Assembly: GCA_019359515.1 (NCBI GenBank)
Contig: JAHHHC010000005.1
Span: 230,531-294,530, forward strand
DNA length: 64,000 bases
Source of the DNA: Desmonostoc vinosum HA7617-LM4
GTDB lineage: Bacteria > Cyanobacteriota > Cyanobacteriia > Cyanobacteriales > Nostocaceae
Direction: 5' to 3'
The notes under the pieces are model-generated. The model saw nothing but the letters and a program-made list of their open reading frames with translations, did no database searches and was not told the DNA's origin. Below are positions 63,340-64,000 of the stretch, piece after piece; the first letter of the stretch is position 1, and each line of letters begins with the position of its first letter. The translations under genes and the position numbers were made by a program.

Positions 63340-63602
63340 AGGAATGTTAAATAAGATTACAAAAATTTTATTTTTTTATGACCAATAACTAGTCAAGGTC
63401 TTCAGTCTTCACTCTTAGTTTGGGAAATTTGTCTTGATGTCAATGATTTTTCTGTTTCTCATGCTTTTGGTTGCCAAGATGGCAGCTTTGTCTCATCTAT
63501 GTAACTAAACTTAACAATTAAATTAATATATGTGAATATAAGTGTAAATACGGTTTACCGTACTTGACCAAAAATGCAACGAATTGTTATAGGAGAACCA
63601 AT

Positions 63603-63689
63603 ATGATAGTTACCTTACGTGACCCGGATATTCTCAGCTTACGAGTCGTGAAGCGTAAAGCCCCCAAGTATGAAGCACAAAACCAATAA
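63603..63689 (+). CDS. possible 28-residue peptide with clear ribosome site
   Basis: A 28-residue ORF (MIVTLRDPDILSLRV, then a Lys-rich end KRKAPKYEAQNQ) follows AGGAG at 63592-63596, well spaced before the ATG. Its last codons form the left arm of a 16-bp hairpin, so translation to the end would melt the hairpin. This is the arrangement of a leader peptide or of a tiny gene with its own terminator. I do not recognise it. Upstream TACGGTTTACCGTA is a small palindrome. Confidence 0.45.
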   Translation: MIVTLRDPDILSLRVVKRKAPKYEAQNQ

Positions 63690-63712
63690 GTTTTGTGCTT
63701 CATACGTCTTTT
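63668..63712 (+). terminator. perfect 16-bp hairpin with short T-run
   Basis: Arms GTATGAAGCACAAAAC (63668-63683) and GTTTTGTGCTTCATAC (63690-63705) pair perfectly around CAATAA and are followed by GTCTTTT. It is an intrinsic terminator or attenuator, or alternatively a subterminal hairpin of the following transposon. Confidence 0.65.
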
Positions 63713-63807
63713 AAGTGGGGGATATAAGCGAGCAGGACAAATTTATTTGTGCGTCATGTTTATAAAGCGTGAATACGATTTATAATGTTAGCGGAGGTGA
63801 TAAACAA

Positions 63808-64000
63808 GTGTTTAATTTGACATACGAATTTAAGCTAAAGCCAACTCATGCACAAGCCCAGACGTTTGAAGATTGGTTAGAAATCAATCGTCGTGTTTAC
63901 AACTATGCTTTAGCTGAACGCAAGGATTGGTATTTATCTCGCAGTTGTCACCTTAACGCTTGCTCACTTAAACACGAATACATTATTCCTGCTGGTACGC
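63808..64000 (+). CDS. tnpB: TnpB (IS200/IS605-type), 5' part cut by window end
   Basis: From the GTG at 63808, preceded by GGAGGTG, the frame reads LTYEFKLKPTHAQAQTFEDW, RRVYNYALAERKDWYLSRSC and HEYIIPAG, the typical N-terminus of TnpB/OrfB. Only 64 codons are visible, so whether the RuvC domain is intact is unknown. It is a different lineage from the tnpB at 20 kb. No tnpA is seen upstream within the window. Confidence 0.85.
   Translation, partial: MFNLTYEFKLKPTHAQAQTFEDWLEINRRVYNYALAERKDWYLSRSCHLNACSLKHEYIIPAGT

Noticed and set aside
63552..63567. NtcA-type site GTA-N8-TAC upstream of the 28-codon ORF
   Set aside because: The spacing in GTAAATACGGTTTAC is nine, not eight, so it does not fit the consensus.

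Overview
The window comes from a filamentous, heterocyst-type cyanobacterium of the Nostoc/Anabaena group. The evidence is the frequent HIP1 octamer GCGATCGC, many 7-9 bp short tandem repeats (STRRs) between genes, cyanobacterial marker genes (acsF, ycf34, DUF2949, DUF2996, DUF5331, a PedR-like regulator, a ChlH paralogue), and a dynamin-like GTPase that looks almost the same as Nostoc punctiforme BDLP1. No rRNA, CRISPR array or prophage was seen.

Layout. 0-5.3 kb: a lone methyltransferase, a gene-poor stretch with decayed genes (HicA-like toxin, PAS kinase), tRNA-Ala(CGC), and a methyltransferase/HAD-phosphatase pair. 5.6-8.8 kb: RNA ligase RtcB interrupted by two inteins. 9-12.4 kb: a Ser/Thr kinase and lysS, flanked by STRRs. 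12.7-17.4 kb: a three-gene minus-strand cluster with two dynamin-like GTPases (one ending in a J-domain) and a small coiled-coil membrane protein. 17.7-32 kb: mixed housekeeping genes, an IS607-type element with dead tnpA and intact tnpB, a caspase-like protease, fructokinase, PedR-like regulator, glycosyltransferase-rfbB pair, CapA-like protein, tRNA-Ser(CGA) and an amidase. 32-38.5 kb: a ChlH-like chelatase subunit carrying a repeat insertion, two toxin-antitoxin pairs and CCA transferase.

40.5-49.5 kb is the most notable block, all on the minus strand. Six near-identical double-glycine-leader precursors lie in a ~308 bp tandem array. Downstream come an HlyD-type adaptor, a C39-peptidase ABC exporter, a seventh divergent precursor with the same leader, a membrane-anchored P-loop GTPase and a membrane-anchored WD40 protein. 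The leader, exporter and adaptor form a coherent peptide secretion system; the role of the GTPase/WD40 pair is inference.

50.5-64 kb: ordinary genes (DUF2996, TM2, acsF, TenA, cysteine desulfurase, S51 peptidase-like, alpha/beta hydrolase, BON, ilvH, ABC exporter, ftsH, DUF2949), then a 28-codon ORF ending in a strong hairpin and the 5' end of another tnpB cut by the window edge.

A recurring theme is repeats entering genes: palindromic repeats extend in frame into the ChlH-like protein and TnpB, and STRRs form the end of ilvH and the altered start of a higB-like toxin.
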